From Hypsibius dujardini (Eukaryota; Tardigrada; Eutardigrada; Parachela; Hypsibiidae), in NCBI GenBank assembly GCA_001579985.1, contig LRSR01004324.1, positions 1 to 64,000 on the forward strand: 64,000 bases of DNA. Direction: 5' to 3'. A model generated the notes under the pieces. It was given only the letters and a program-made list of their open reading frames with translations, searched no databases and was not told the DNA's origin. Positions 45,225-57,706 of this stretch are shown piece after piece (position 1 is the first letter of the stretch; every line of letters starts with the position of its first letter). The position numbers were made by a program, and so were the translations under genes.

Positions 45225-45847
45225 ATCACATTCATGGCGAGCCTTGCGATTCCTTCTTCCAGAGCCCGGCTAGACTTTGCTAATCGTCATGGCATCGAAA
45301 TGTTTCTTCTTGCACGGGAATGTTTTGAGATTGCCCCCTTGTGCAAACGACCGGCTTATTGGGAAGATCTGCTTGACGTAAGGTCATCATAGAATCAACA
45401 ACAAGATTGAGAACACTCGAGGGTCCGGGGTATCGAAAAGGGCGGAGCAGGGGGTGATCAGGTGGTTGATTGTTCGATTGTTTGAAAACCACCCCTGCCC
45501 CGCCCCTTTTGCCCATTCCCCGGACCCTCTATTTCCCGGACCCTCCAGTGTACTCAATCTTGTCGTTGACTGTAACTCCTTGAATAATTGATTCACTGAC
45601 TAAATCATACCTGTTCATTTAGGTAATTGTCCATCACTTCCAGGGGCGCCAGCCGAGCCTATCTGTAGGAGGATTAGATTCCATTTTGAAACAGTTTCAG
45701 CACCTGCGCGACTTGCCATTTAAGGAGCGAAAAAGTATTGCTATTCTTCCACCCCCTTATGAATACTGTCCTGTGAACTGTCACTACTTGGAAAGCGGTC
45801 TCAAACGGAAGCTTGTTGCAAGTCAGAACGAATCAACAAAGATATGA
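45225..45847 (+). CDS. Unrecognised spliced gene, 3' exons
   Basis: Exon 45225-45377 (after acceptor gcttcag) encodes ITFMASLAIPSSRARLDF, RHGIEMFLLARECFEIAP and RPAYWEDLLD. Exon 45623-45847 encodes VIVHHFQGRQPSLSVGGL, LKQFQHLRDLPFKERKS, ILPPPYEYCPVNCHYL and a KI end before TGA. Both junctions are GT-AG in phase 0. A hairpin MITE fills most of the intron. A helical frame upstream (LEIEHLLERCKVEITKERKL, about 44830-44940) may be another exon, but no clean splice links it. No family recognised; it looks like an intracellular protein, as no signal is seen. Confidence 0.45.
45392..45574. mobile_element. Hairpin MITE inside an intron
   Basis: A nearly self-complementary element: the left arm (caacaagattgagaacactcgagggtccgggg, here imperfect) and the right arm (ccggaccctccagtgtactcaatcttgtcg) flank a G/C-rich stem. 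It lies between the two exons of the gene at 45225-45847 without touching the splice sites. Confidence 0.65.
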
Positions 45848-46148
45848 CAAAAATGTGTTTGCTTTGATTGAAAACACTTATTGCAATTTGCGAAATTGAT
45901 TTCAAAATCGATTTCAAAATCGATCTACCGGTATGTTAACTTCATTTCTGTAAAAACAAGGAGCCATATTTGCTAAAAAAGGTTTCTCAAGTTTTGTGTT
46001 TTAGGGCATTTACATGCTTACTTAGTGATCAATTTTAGGCTCAATTGAGATAAAGAATATTATGTGTTGCAGTTTTTTCCTGCGAGCAGTTGAAAATTGC
46101 GCTGTCTTAAAATGCAGTCTGTCAATATTTAAGTTTTCCTGCAGAAAA

Positions 46149-46168
46149 TCGTGTTTGTGTCTGTGTCT

Positions 46169-46209
<41 letters not shown>

Positions 46210-46960
46210 AGTGTCGGTGTCGGTGTCTGTGTCTGCGTCTTTCTGTGTTTGTGTCTGTGTCTGCGCCTGTGTCTGTGTCTGTTTCTGTGTCTGCCTCTGT
46301 CTGTGTTTGTGTCTGTGACTGTGTCTGTGTCTGTGTCTGTGTCTGTGTCTGTGTCTGTGTCTGTGTCTGTGTCTGTGTCTGTGCCTGTGCCTGTGTCTGT
46401 GTTTGTGTTGGTGTCGTTGTCTGTGTTTGTGTTTGTTTCTGTGTCTGTCGGTGTCGGTGTCTGTGTCTGTTGGTGTTGGTGTCGATGTCGGTGTTTGTGT
46501 TTGTGTCTGTGCCTGTGTTTGTGTCTGTGTTTGTGACTGTGTCTGTGTCTTTGTCGGTGTCGTTGTTTGTGTTTGTGTCTGTGACTGTATCTCTGTCCGT
46601 TTCTTTGTCTCTCTGTGTCTGTTGGTGTCTAACCGTGTCTGTGTTTAAGTTTGTGTTTGCCTGTGTCTGTTTTTGTGAATGTTTTTGTGTCTGCTTCTGT
46701 GTCTCTGTATCTGTCCATGTTTGTGTCTGCTTCTGTGTCTTTGTCATTGTTTGTGTCAGTCTGCATATCCGAGAAGGTGTCTGCAACTTTGTTTTTTCCC
46801 CTTTGTGTGTTTGTGTCTATGTCAGAATCCGCCTCCGTGTATGCAGAATATTTTTATCTGCCTGTGCTTGTGTCTGCGCCTGTGTCTGTCTCGGTGCCTG
46901 TCCCTGTGTTTTTGTCTGCCTATCTCTTTATGCCAGTAGGAGATTCAGTAGTACCGATTT
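46149..46960. repeat. Long (GTCTGT/GTGTCG)n array
   Basis: About 800 bases of GTGTCT, GTCGGT and GTTTGT hexamers. The longest such array in the window. Very long frames cross it on both strands because a six-base repeat keeps every frame open; they are not genes. Confidence 0.9.
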
Positions 46961-46989
46961 TGTGTAAACGTGCATTTCATTTTAATAAT

Positions 46990-47118
46990 TAGAGAGTTTT
47001 CGCAAACGGTATATCGCACGGTATAGCGGTACAGTATAGAAAACTGAACTGGGGTCCGAGAGAGTTTTTTATACTGTACCGCTATACCGTGCGATATACC
47101 GTTTGCGAAAAGTCTCTA
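46990..47118. mobile_element. Near-perfect palindromic MITE
   Basis: The left arm CGCAAACGGTATATCGCACG and the inverse right arm extend about 50 bases each, through GGTATAGCGGTACAGTATA, around a short loop. Ends are TAGAGA/TCTCTA with TA at each boundary, so a mariner-type origin is plausible. Confidence 0.7.
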
Positions 47119-49080
47119 TTGTTCGGATTTACTATTTACGCACTTAACGTACAGCACATTGTCTGTCCATGATGTTCTTTAAGTACACCCAAGTATAGAT
47201 TTCATACATTAAATTGCATTACGAAGAATAATCTCAGCTCATCGGAGTCATTGCGTTGAAAATCCATACATTGTTTTTACAAAGTTTTGTGAGGGTGGAG
47301 TCCGAGTATGCCTTGAAAGATGGTGACCTAACGACCGCTGCGGTAGCTGTAATCATGCGGTTAAACACGCAAGTCATACTTTGAATGTCGTCAGGTCTCA
47401 GCGGAAGTAATTTATCAATTTTTTTAAGCAATAACAAGGTCTGACGTGACTCTACTGTAGCTTCGTACATACTAGGGAACCTTACAAGAAGTACTGTACT
47501 TAATTTTTCTGCTTTTAGTTTGAGCATTGTGGTAATTTAAACGGTAAAGTATTTGAGTCATACGCCGGAAAATAGTTCATAAGCCGTATCACTTATTCAG
47601 CTTAATTAAAACCAGTTCTATAAGGTATGAAAAAAGACTCCACACTAGTTTGAGCCGGCTCTGCATATCGTGTGATTTCCCGGGTATGGTTAGCCGTACC
47701 AAACTTTGCCTGCCTTCACATCGTATTCCGTCGAACAAAAAATAAATGATTCTGTTTTTTTACGCGGTACTTTACAAGCAGCAAAAAAAATATAAATCTT
47801 AAAAATGTGCCCAATCATTCAACATCACAGAAAACAAGTTCCAGCATTTCCGTGCACGTTTTAAGGTAGAATAAAGACTCGCTTACACATTTGCAGTAGT
47901 CATATCGCTGTGATGGGTCCGAGTATATTTAGAGTTTTTATGCGATGAAATTGTCTCCCGGGCTTATGGTAGAAGGCGTAGCGAGAGAGATTGCTACTCG
48001 AAGAAAAAATCGCTCTTCTCAGGAAGTTGTCTTTTTTGTTTCTCTCGTATTTTCTTCTTCAGCGAAATTTATTGAATCCCGAATTCAGGCTTAGAGCTCC
48101 TGAATACTTCAATAATAATCGCGTTTTAATTCAATCAAAGGTATAGGTCTGTTGGAACCATTGTTGCCCGCCAAAAATGAAGAGAGAGTCCATTGAAGTT
48201 AACAACAAACAAACGGCAAAAACTTGAATTTATCGTGCGATTGGTAAAAAAACGTTGTAGTCATGAATAGCGACGTAGTCAGTTATTGGGATTCTACTCA
48301 TTATTATTCCGATTGGATTCGGAACGAAAATTCATCGCAAACGGTTGCTTCTCGAAAAATTTGTGCACGCTGCTTTCAGAATTCTTCTTATGGGCCATTC
48401 CTGTTTTCTTCTTAGAGAAATGTTATTTACTGTCATAATGTCCGTGCACAAGTTGATCTACTTTTTCCAAACCGTGATATTTTAATAGCGATATGCGAAC
48501 CTCCGCTTCGTTAAAAATTGCTCTGATAATTCAACGGTTTTTCTAGTTTCCTTTAAAATTTATGTCTCATTTCTTGAGATTTCATTTTGCAACTTTAACC
48601 TTTCGTTAACTTTCCTTTTCAGATTTTGCCCAATATTTACAATTTGCCCAATATTTACAATATTTGCAAATTTTTTGTTTATCGACCAGTTTCCGTATAC
48701 ACCAGACCGTTACACTTCAAAGAAGCTTTGAGGTTGCACCTTCTACCCACAGCAGTACTCGCTGTCGTGCATACTGTAGAAAATTGTAATATGGTCTGCA
48801 GTCATTTTCTTGCTTAAGAAGGACTGCCAAACCGGTGTAAGAAATAGCAGACGTAAAAAGCTAGTTCATTCGTCATTACAGGTTAGCGCTGCAGGCTGCC
48901 CACAATATCTGAGCAGTAATTGACGTCAGTTGCTCTTTCGAGTGCAGTTAAATATCTACGTCTACTGGCAAAAATTGGGTGTCTGTACTTCTATTAACAC
49001 TTTGTAAACTTTTCATTTTTTTCCACATATTCCATAAATGCGATAATAACATCTTGTCTCTTTTTTTAGTGAACCCTGCA
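47119..49080. other. Spacer; one uncharacterised minus-strand frame
   Basis: A 97-residue minus-strand frame at 47234-47527 starts at ATG (MLKLKAEKLSTVLLVRFPSM) and has a helical, Leu/Lys-rich character, but no family or splice support. Nothing else is recognised to 49080. Confidence 0.3.
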
Positions 49081-49088
49081 CCTCTCAG

Positions 49089-49161
49089 ATGGCACGAATC
49101 TTTTTAACGGTGCTGCTCATTTTTTCAAGTGTTATTTACGCGTCTACAAGTAATTTGCAGG
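49089..49161 (+). CDS. Signal-peptide first exon of an unknown secreted protein
   Basis: The ATG at 49089 encodes MARIFLTVLLIFSSVIYAS followed by TSNLQ and a GGTAAGAC donor at 49162. It is a typical secretory leader with a cut expected after YAS or nearby. The following exon was not found in 49162-50130, so the product is unknown. Confidence 0.4.
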
Positions 49162-50130
49162 GTAAGACAGTTTTTTTTTATTGTTGTATTGATCTGATAG
49201 GGGCTTCAGAGATGCAGAATGTTCTACTCAGTTCTGGAAAGTGAAAAACCAAAATAATATGACTACCGGGTGGAAACTTATTTTTTGGAAAATATTTACA
49301 GATTGTTGAGGTCGTGAACGTCAGTCGTTACAAAAACATGATGACGCTAAAATGTAGCAAATTCAATTGACTTCCAACGACTATACTCAAATTGTTACAT
49401 CGTGCAAGAGTATGATTGAGAACTTCATTTATTCTAACCTTAGTCAAATTTGAAAATGTCATCGGAGCACAATTTTTAACCCGCGGTTTGCGAGGCTTGG
49501 TAATTGTCTCCCTGTTTGCGTTTTTGGAAAACGTACAAAGCGCTTTTGATAACAGCAATTTTGAAGCATTTTATGTAGGCTTCATAAATAATGATTATGT
49601 TCGTAATTTTGCGACATTTAAATTTCCCCGCATTGAAACTTGAAGCGCCCAACAAGGCCTGAGAAGCTCATATCTTTAATCGTTGGGACAAAGTGTCGCC
49701 ACGTTATAGCTTTCGCTGTGAGGATGTAACTGCTAAAATTTGAACAAAGTCTTTCCTAAGACAACAGTTTACAAAGTTGAAATGCATTTGGGTGTTCTGT
49801 AGAGCGTTTCAGCAAAAGCGAGACTCATGAAAGACTCGTCAAAGATATAATTGCCAGAGAGCTCCCTGACATTTCGTCACTTAGTTCTATGCACAAAGTA
49901 ATCTTGAGCTCTCTAATCCTTTTGAAATTTTTACCAACGATGATTAAGATGCGTTACTACTGTTTGAGATCAAATTTTCTTTCTTTTTATATTTTTTTTC
50001 GAATTTTTTATTCGGGGACATTTTCGTCACTTACCCCTGTCTAAATATTAAAAAATTAAAATACTTTATTCATACATTTTCAAAATGTGAAGTAATATGA
50101 AGCTATAGAGTTCCGAAATAGTAGGTCTTG
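49162..50130. other. Intron or spacer, no exon supported
   Basis: AT-rich sequence downstream of the signal exon. Two overlapping frames on opposite strands at 49328-49643 have no known motif and no clear splice boundaries. Confidence 0.35.
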
Positions 50131-50775
50131 GTCGGTTATCAAAGACTGAAAGTTTGCAAATTAGCAAAAATCGTTTTTTTAAACTTTATCGAGTTATCAA
50201 TCTTGCTCCTGAGTTCTTCTGCCGACATGACAGAGTTCGGGCTGGTCTTCTTCGCGAATTCGATTCTGACGGCATATTCGGTCTTGCGCTTTCCCTGTTT
50301 CGTGCGCCCGGAGTGAGCGCGGATGCATGTCTGGCAGCTGCTGCAGCGGTTCACTTCCATAAGTAAACGCAACCTTCTCGGGCACTTTCCGCATACAAAT
50401 GCAGCGGCTGTCCAGGCGGCTGAGATACAACTTCAAGTCCAAGTCAGTGAATCGTGGTGGAAGAGCAGTAAGCCATGAAAGGGACCATTCCTTGCCGAGG
50501 ACATGAAGACTGTAGGAGAGAGAATCATCAAAGGTGATCTTTTTGGGTTGCCGGTCGGGCTCATTGTGCGTTGTCGTAGAACCTGCGGAAAGAGCCTTAG
50601 TAGAACAATAGTGAGCTGTATTTGACATTTACGCATGACCGTTTTATGAAAATCGGTATAAGTGAGCAATCAATTGATGAACCGCTCGTATGAACATACT
50701 GCTGGTGACGCTTGCAGTCGTTAGGAATTCTCCCTGCGGCAGCGTCCGAGCAAAAAACATCCATCTGTTTGGTAT
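50130..50775 (-). mobile_element. P-element-like remnant, central region (copy 1)
   Basis: Minus-strand sequence homologous to 61840-62500: QMDVFCSDAAAGRI, a linker (ITFDDSLSYSL..LPPRF), a zinc-knuckle-like part (CGKCP..., C-x2-C-x2-C) and a helical end (MSAEELRSKIDNSIKFKK). Here the catalytic part is absent. It sits immediately upstream of propeller copy 6, and the shared sequence ends abruptly near 50775. The assignment follows from the second copy, which has a transposase-like core. Confidence 0.45.
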
Positions 50776-51094
50776 CAAACTGACCACTCACGGTCAATGG
50801 GACGGAGACATCTTACATATTTTGTGCTCAAATCTCACTACTCTCATTCTTCCACTCTCACATCCCCATCCTGATAACTCAGATCCCCCATCTTACAACC
50901 CCCATCTGTCATCTCCCATCCCAAACCGTTTACATAAATCCCTCAGTTTGATGCAAACGTTTGTTTTACTTGTTGAGTAGTCATAAAATGTAATATTATA
51001 TTGCTGAGTACAACCAGGGTTTTATCCAAAAGAAAGTATGCGACAGAAAGGTTGTTCCTCGCCTGCAGTGTTTATTTTGGCTGCCTGTTTTCAG

Positions 51095-53252
51095 AGCGAC
51101 GGACTACAACAGAGCCAAACAAAACAAGTGGATTTCTCGTTTTCGCGCAGGGTACAGCCCTTTGGAAATTACCTCTTGATGATCATGACGACATAAAACA
51201 GCTTCCAAATATTTTTGGAGAATACATTAGCGCAGTTGCAGTGGATTGTGTTAACCATCATCTCTACTGGACAAATGATCAAACGGGAATTAGACGTTCT
51301 CGATATGATGGCTCAGACAACCATCTGGTCGTCTCAAAAGGTAAAACACGTCATACGAAATACCGTCATTAATGGCATTTCCTGGAGAGAGATGCTGATT
51401 ATGGCATCGATTTTCATTTCTAGCTGACTTAAAGGAGGGATTGGCCGTAGACTTTGTTGCCGGAAATATGTTTTGGACTGAAGACAACGCCATTGTTGTA
51501 GCAAAGATGAATCACCTGGAGGCTGGACATAAAACTATCATTTCATTCAAGGAAAGGACCGAAAACACCTACTACTACTACAACTCATTTATACGAGGAC
51601 TTGCCGTGCATCCTTCCCGCAGGTAGATTAATGAAGCGATTGACCTTCAACTAAGCAACCACTCTTTAGGTTGTGCAATAATACATGCAGTTAAGCTTTT
51701 AATTAGTTTTCTGAGCGTTTACCAAATATGTTGCTCATGGTATTAGCAGTTGTCATGCACTGATTGATTTCGTAGTCAAAGACTGCGATTTCTAATGACG
51801 ATTTCTTGCTGATGTGCATAACATCCGAAAGTGATAAGCAATCATGCGGTGGCCCCAAAAACGTAACAAAATTAATATTGTGGTTGCTCTTTAACTGATG
51901 CCCATTTAAAATGCTACATGTGGAAGAGTTGCCGCGCCAAAAATTATCTTCCAACCAATCACCTCATGTGACAGGAGATGTTTTCGGTATCATCCAAAAT
52001 ATAAGAAAGATCTAAAAGCGGATTGAGGTTGGCCAGATGAGACGGCAAGCTTGCTGGAGAATAATTGCGTGGCAACAAATTATTTCAACTTCATAAATCA
52101 CGTTATAAAACTAGCAGTTTTTCAACTTTCCATTTCAAGTGAATGGAGAGATAATGAAAAAACAGCAGTGCCGTCAAGAAATTCATTGTGGTTTTGGAAC
52201 CACCGCTAAATCATCTCGTTATTGTAATCCACAGACACTGGAACCGATAAAGAATTTACCATGATTTGTTTTGCTGTCCTGCCCGAAGAACAATTTACAA
52301 GAAAAAAAATTGCCGCCATCTCAATCACTATTATACATTTGCAGTTCAATCTACTGGTCAGACTCTGACGACACAATCGAGACTGCCTCCATGGATGGAA
52401 GTAATCGTCAAGTCTTGGTCACTGGAGTTGTGGCCTATTCTCTGGCTTTGGATTACGAAGCAAACGACCTTTACTGGGCAGATTCCCGTAAGCTGACGTA
52501 GTTGTCAAAACACGAACTCATTTACAGCCGAAAATCCGTTGGTGTTTGTCCTGCACTTAACCGTTTTTTTGGACACGTTCATGTCCGGATCCGTCAATGT
52601 AATTGACAACAACCGACTGATTAAATGTCCGGCCGTCATAGTTGACGGTGACACTTCCAACTCTTCGTCAGAATAAAAGCGACATTTAATCCGCTACAGT
52701 GTCAACTAATCAAATGTACCGAAGCAAAATGTCTGTTAATTATTGTTCCGATCATTTTCTACAGATACGGGAAATATCGAATGCATTTCGCTGAATGGAG
52801 GAAACAAACGAATTGTTTCGGCTCAAGAATGGGCGGGGGGAATTCCAGGCATCTCATTGTCGGAAAGACGCGTTTACTGGACGTCCTTCTGGTCGATGTA
52901 ACTCAATATTGCAACCGAATCCTGGAATTGTCTTTCCTAAATCCGCGTTCTGTTGCAGTAACATCGTGAATAGTATCACCAAAAGTGGATCGGCAATGAA
53001 GCAACATTCCCTTCCAGCCGGACGGAGTGGATACTTATACAGAATTGTTTTTGTGCCAGAAGAGTGCCCCAAATGTACGTTCAATTTAAACCATTCAATT
53101 TGTACCTCGATTCACAACCCAGTTACATTTTCCTTTTAGTGAGCAATGCATGCGCTGTTTCCAACGGAGGATGTCCTTTGATCTGTCTGCCTCTCCCGGG
53201 AAATAATAAGAAATGTGTCTGCCCTGACGGCAATTCATCCTGCACTTCATAA
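51095..53252 (+). CDS. Propeller/EGF family copy 6, stalk-less and intact
   Basis: Exons 51095-51340, 51424-51622, 52345-52487, 52765-52897, 52959-53074 and 53140-53252, all GT-AG and in phase. Reads ERRTTTEP, TALWKLPLDDHDDIKQLPN, DCVNHHLYWTN, GLAVDFVAGNMFWTED, SIYWSDSDDTIETAS, DLYWADS, RRVYWTSFW, then the EGF module (NGGC, CVCPDGNSSC) and TAA. It shares the ERRTTTEP opening and lack of a stalk with copy 2, so these form one subclass. The first strand and the NTYYYYNSF loop differ from all other copies, suggesting change on one face of the propeller. The frame can be extended upstream to about 51001 (VYFGCLFSE). A signal exon is not identified: the remnant near 50945 has a stop. Confidence 0.73.
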
Positions 53253-54231
53253 CATCTTTCGCAATTTCTTCCCGATTTGTTGGACGAACTTCCGTCGCAG
53301 ATTTCTTTATATGTGTTTGGTTGTTTTGTCGGTCTAATATTTTAATCGAAACCGAATTGAAATTCTTCGGCATACTCTTCATTTGATTATGTTTCTAATA
53401 GTATCGAACCACAGGATCGATTTTCAATTATTATTCGTTGAATAATGAAATAATTGATTTGTTTATTTGAGAAATAAGACGAACAAGGAAATTTGTCAGT
53501 CAATTTCGGCCAAAACTGAAAATAAAGAAACAGCTAAATAATTTTCTTATGTTTTGGTTAATAAAACAATTAAACTAAACTGGCTAGTTAATAAAAATTT
53601 AATTGATAATAAAACAAACAACTGAAATTGATCTGCCTATTTCGATCAAAACTAAAATAAATAATTTTCCAGTTCTTTTATTGCTGTAAAAAACTGAATC
53701 AAACATGTTAATTACTAACTATTTATTTAGGAAATAAAACAAACAACTAAAATTAGTAAATCAATTTTGACTTGGGTTAAAAACTCAATAAAAAGTACTA
53801 ACTTTTTTCTTATTTGTTTGTTACTGAGATTTATTACTGATTTAATTTAATCGAAAAATTAATCAATGGATCAATTTGGACTGAAACAGTCAATGAAAAA
53901 CTAAATTCAAATTACTTCGCAATTAATTTTTAGCTAACTGAGAAAATAATTTCTTTCCGTAATTTTAGTTTTTATCTTCCCTGGTCTAAAATCGTCTTCC
54001 TGGAGGTAATTGCACAGGTGTCACGCCAGATACGAATACGAAATGAAGAGCATTAATAAATGAAACCACAATCGAGCAAGACAAAGCGACAACTGCTTCA
54101 ATACGTTGTTTGCTACTTTCTATTTCCAAAGAGAAGAATAGGCGCATAAATAGAACTTCCCGTGACGCTTAACACGGCAAAACATTACAAGAGCAGAGAA
54201 GCAGAGAGAACATCTTAGCTTGATTGGTTGA
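53253..54231. other. 3' flank of copy 6
   Basis: Starts with the conserved post-EGF flank. 53400-53830 holds repeated aaaacaaacaactgaaatt words not seen in copies 1, 4 and 5 but present after copy 7 (57830-58110). No gene. Confidence 0.4.
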
Positions 54232-54377
54232 TCAGTGGTATTTTGCTTGGCTCTGCAGACGATTGGTCTTATAGTTGATGCAATAGAAGAGGGCAGACAA
54301 TCCGACCGCAAACTGCACGTACGGAGCGGCGGTCCCGTAACGCACCGCCACGTACGCGTGGAACCAACGCCAGTACC
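54232..54377 (-). pseudogene. ATP5MF: ATP synthase subunit f, 3' exon (copy 6)
   Basis: An open minus-strand exon: YWRWFHAYVAVRYGTAAPY, VQFAVGLSALFYCINYKTN, KYH end. The upstream AT-rich intron is present to about 55370, where homology breaks off before the internal exon. Orphan exon, antisense downstream of propeller copy 6. Confidence 0.75.
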
Positions 54378-56527
54378 CTAAAAGGAACAAAAATTATTAT
54401 CATCAGAGATAATACCGTAGAGAAAACCATTTTTCTTCTGCATTTTGAATCTTTCCAATTGTCAAATTAGATATTAAATAATAACCACACCGAAGCAGAT
54501 AATTCGATTAAATTAATAAAAATTAAAAATATCCTTCGAGACTTCAAATTAAACTAAACTTTTTTAATTTAATTATTTTAATTTAATCATTTTTGTAGCG
54601 AGCTTTACATTGCAAAAATGTAAGTAAATTTAAGGATATGTATACTTTCGAATTTAAATTAAACAAAGAATTGAAATCAAACAAAGAATTGAAATCATTT
54701 GAAATGAGCTGAATTAAATAAACAATATTTCCTTCCTTTATACTTGTATTACCGAAATTAAATCAAATTTATAAATAAACTTTCAGGGGTTAAATAATTT
54801 AACTCTTTAGATTAGTTGAATTAAATTAAACTAAATTAGCTTTTTCGTTATACTCTTATTGTACAAATTAAATTAAATAATCTACAAAAACTGAACACAC
54901 AAAATAAGAGTATAGATATATGAAACTAAACGGCAGTTTTTTTTAAATTAGTCAAATGAAATATAACATAATATAACTTTCCGTTACTTTTACATTGCAA
55001 CAATTTAACTAAATAATCCACAAAAAATTAGGACATACAACATTAAAAACTTGAAACTGAAGAGTAAATTTAAAAGTCCTTGTCAACTGGCGCAAAATGG
55101 TCTAATGTATTAATTAATTGATGAGAAGGACAATCGGTTCGAGAGGAAATTTCTGAGGCCAATTGAGAAACTCACAATAACTGAAGCTTCTACAAATTCG
55201 GCGATGAATACTTTTATCTACTTATTTATTAACTAATATTTCTATCAATAAATGACCAAAATCGTGAAGGACTGCGTAAAAGCAAACACAATCAATTTCA
55301 ACGATTTATTTTGTACGGTCAAGAAAAATAAGATATACACAAAATACGTTAATAAATTAATTGATTGATGATGTTAAACTTGCATTTCCACACAATATCA
55401 ATGTCTGCCTGTCTATTAGTTTGTCCGTTTGTCTTTCCGGGTGTCTTTCTGTCTGCATTTGGGATTTCGATTGTCTGTCTATCTCTGTCTATTTGTTTCC
55501 TGTCTACTACCTTGTCCTTTATTTTAAACCAATGCCTGCTTCATTCAAGGCCGCCAGCCAGCGACGACTGAGACTATCTGATCCACCTCAAGCAGATTGT
55601 CTCCGCACGCAGACATGAAGTACTCGACCTCTCAGTCGACATCGTAGCCGCCATCCAGACGTCCACAAGTAAAAGTCGAAACCGATCAATGAAGAACTGC
55701 AATTTGTAGTGCGTCAACAGGTACAGTATTCTCCCGCACTCAAGGGACAGCTATGCCCACCCCCCCCCCAGTCACACACCGGTACATAAATTTTTTCCTT
55801 AAAATTGGGAGGATACAACAGCTAATTGAATCCTCTAAAGTGTATGCGTCTTTTGATAGTTATCAGACATGTTCAACCTCGACCGGTATTCAATTAAATT
55901 CTGGATATCAAGGAGATCTGAATCTCACCTCAATAAGCTGAAATTCACTTGTAATAACCTTGCTGATGTGCACAACATCCGAAAGTAAAAAGCAATCATG
56001 CAGTGGCCACAAGAGCGTAACAAAATAATAGTGTTTTCTCTTCGATTGATTCCGATTCAAAATGCTACATGGGGAGAAGTTGCCGCGCCAAAAATTGTTT
56101 TTCAACCAAATAAGTCATGTGACAGGAATTCTGAGCGGGTTGAGGTCGACCGGATGAGACAGCAGTCTTCCTGGAGAGCGTGACATAAATATGTCCGCCC
56201 CCCCCCGGCGGCGAAGGGAGCAGGCCTAAAAATGCATAACGCGTAAAAAATTGGGACTGTTAAATGATTTTAACTTCTAAATCACAATATAAAACTAACA
56301 GTTTTTAACATCTCCCACCAAGTGGATACAGGGATAATGAAAAAAGAGCAGTGCCGTCAAGAGATTCATTGTAGTTTTCGAACCATCGCTCGATCATCTC
56401 GTTATTGTACTCCACAGAAACCCGAACCGATGAAGAGTTTGCCGTGAATTTGTTGCTGTCTGGCCCGAAAAACACTTTACAATAAAGAATTTATTGCCGC
56501 CATCCCAATCATTTTTATACATTACAG

Positions 56528-57706
56528 TTCAATCTACTGGTCACACTCTCACACAACAATTGAGACTGCCTCCATGGATGGAAGTAATCGTCAAGTCTTG
56601 GTCACCGGAGTCTGGGCCGTTTCTCTGGCTTTGGATTACGAAGCAGGCGACCTTTACTGGCCAGACCGCAGTAAGCTGACTTGGTTATAGAAACATGGAC
56701 TTAGATGTTTGTTGTGCACTTTACCGTCTCTTTCGATATCTTTATGTCCGCATCTGTCAATGCAACTGATGTCATGCCATAGTTGGCGGTGACACTTCCA
56801 CTGTCTTTGCTGCCGCTTAGCGAAGCGGCATATAACTCGTTACATTGTGAATTAATTGAATTGATCGAAGCTTTGTCTGTTGATTATCGGTCCGATCATT
56901 GTCTGCAGATACTGGAAAATAATATACTGATGTATGATGTATAGACTGATCATAGTTTGCGGTGCCACTTGCACACTCTCTGTCAGAATAAAGCGAAATA
57001 TAATCCTACATCGAATGTACGGAAACAAAATGTCTGCTAATTATTGTTTCGATCATTCTCGGCAGATAATGGAAATATCGAATGCATTTCGTTAAATGGA
57101 GGAGGCAAACGAATTGTCTCAGTTCAAAGAAGTGCGGGGGAATACTTGGTTGACATCTCATTGTCGGGAGGACGCGTTTACTGGACGACCCGCTCAACGT
57201 AACACAATAAAGCTAGCGAATGCTGAAATTGTCTTTCCTTAATCCGCGTTATGTTACAGTTTAATCGGAAGTGGTTACGGGATGGCCTTTGCACCAAGGT
57301 CCGTACTGTAGCTCTTTACTGCATGCGAGAAACATGGAATTATTTTTCATTTGTCCGTGGTCTGTTGCAGTGGTGCCGTGAATAGTGTCACCAAAAGTGG
57401 ATCGACAAAGAAACAACATTCCCTTCCGGCCATATGGAGGGGGGATTTATTAGGAATTGCTTTTGTGCCAGAACAGTGCCCTAAATGTACGTTCAGTTAA
57501 AACAATTTAAAAGCATTACCTCAATTCACATCATTGTGACTTTTTCCTTTTAGTGAGCAATACATGCGCGGTTTCCAACGGAGGATGTCCTTTCATCTGT
57601 CTGCCTCTCCCGGGAAATAACAAGACATGTGTCTGCCCTGACGGCAATCCATCCTGCACTTCAAAACATCTTTCGCAGATTACTCCCTATTAGTTGGACA
57701 AACTTC
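56528..57706 (+). pseudogene. Propeller/EGF family copy 7 (degenerate)
   Basis: Keeps the SIYWSHS exon (56528-56670, TIETASMDGSNRQVLVTGV...DLYW), a damaged NIECISLNGGG exon near 57066-57200, a partial NSVTKSG exon near 57371-57487 and the EGF exon near 57555 (NTCAVSNGGCPFIC, CVCPDGNPSC). The first two propeller exons and all N-terminal exons are missing. The normal stop after TS is changed, so the frame runs on to KHLSQITPY. No ATP synthase f exon follows: the flank breaks off near 58390. Confidence 0.7.

Noticed and set aside
46208-46786. A long minus-strand frame of Thr/Gln/Asp repeats, with plus-strand Cys/Val/Ser partners
   Set aside because: It is created by the hexamer microsatellite, which stays open in every frame; no start context, splice sites or conservation.
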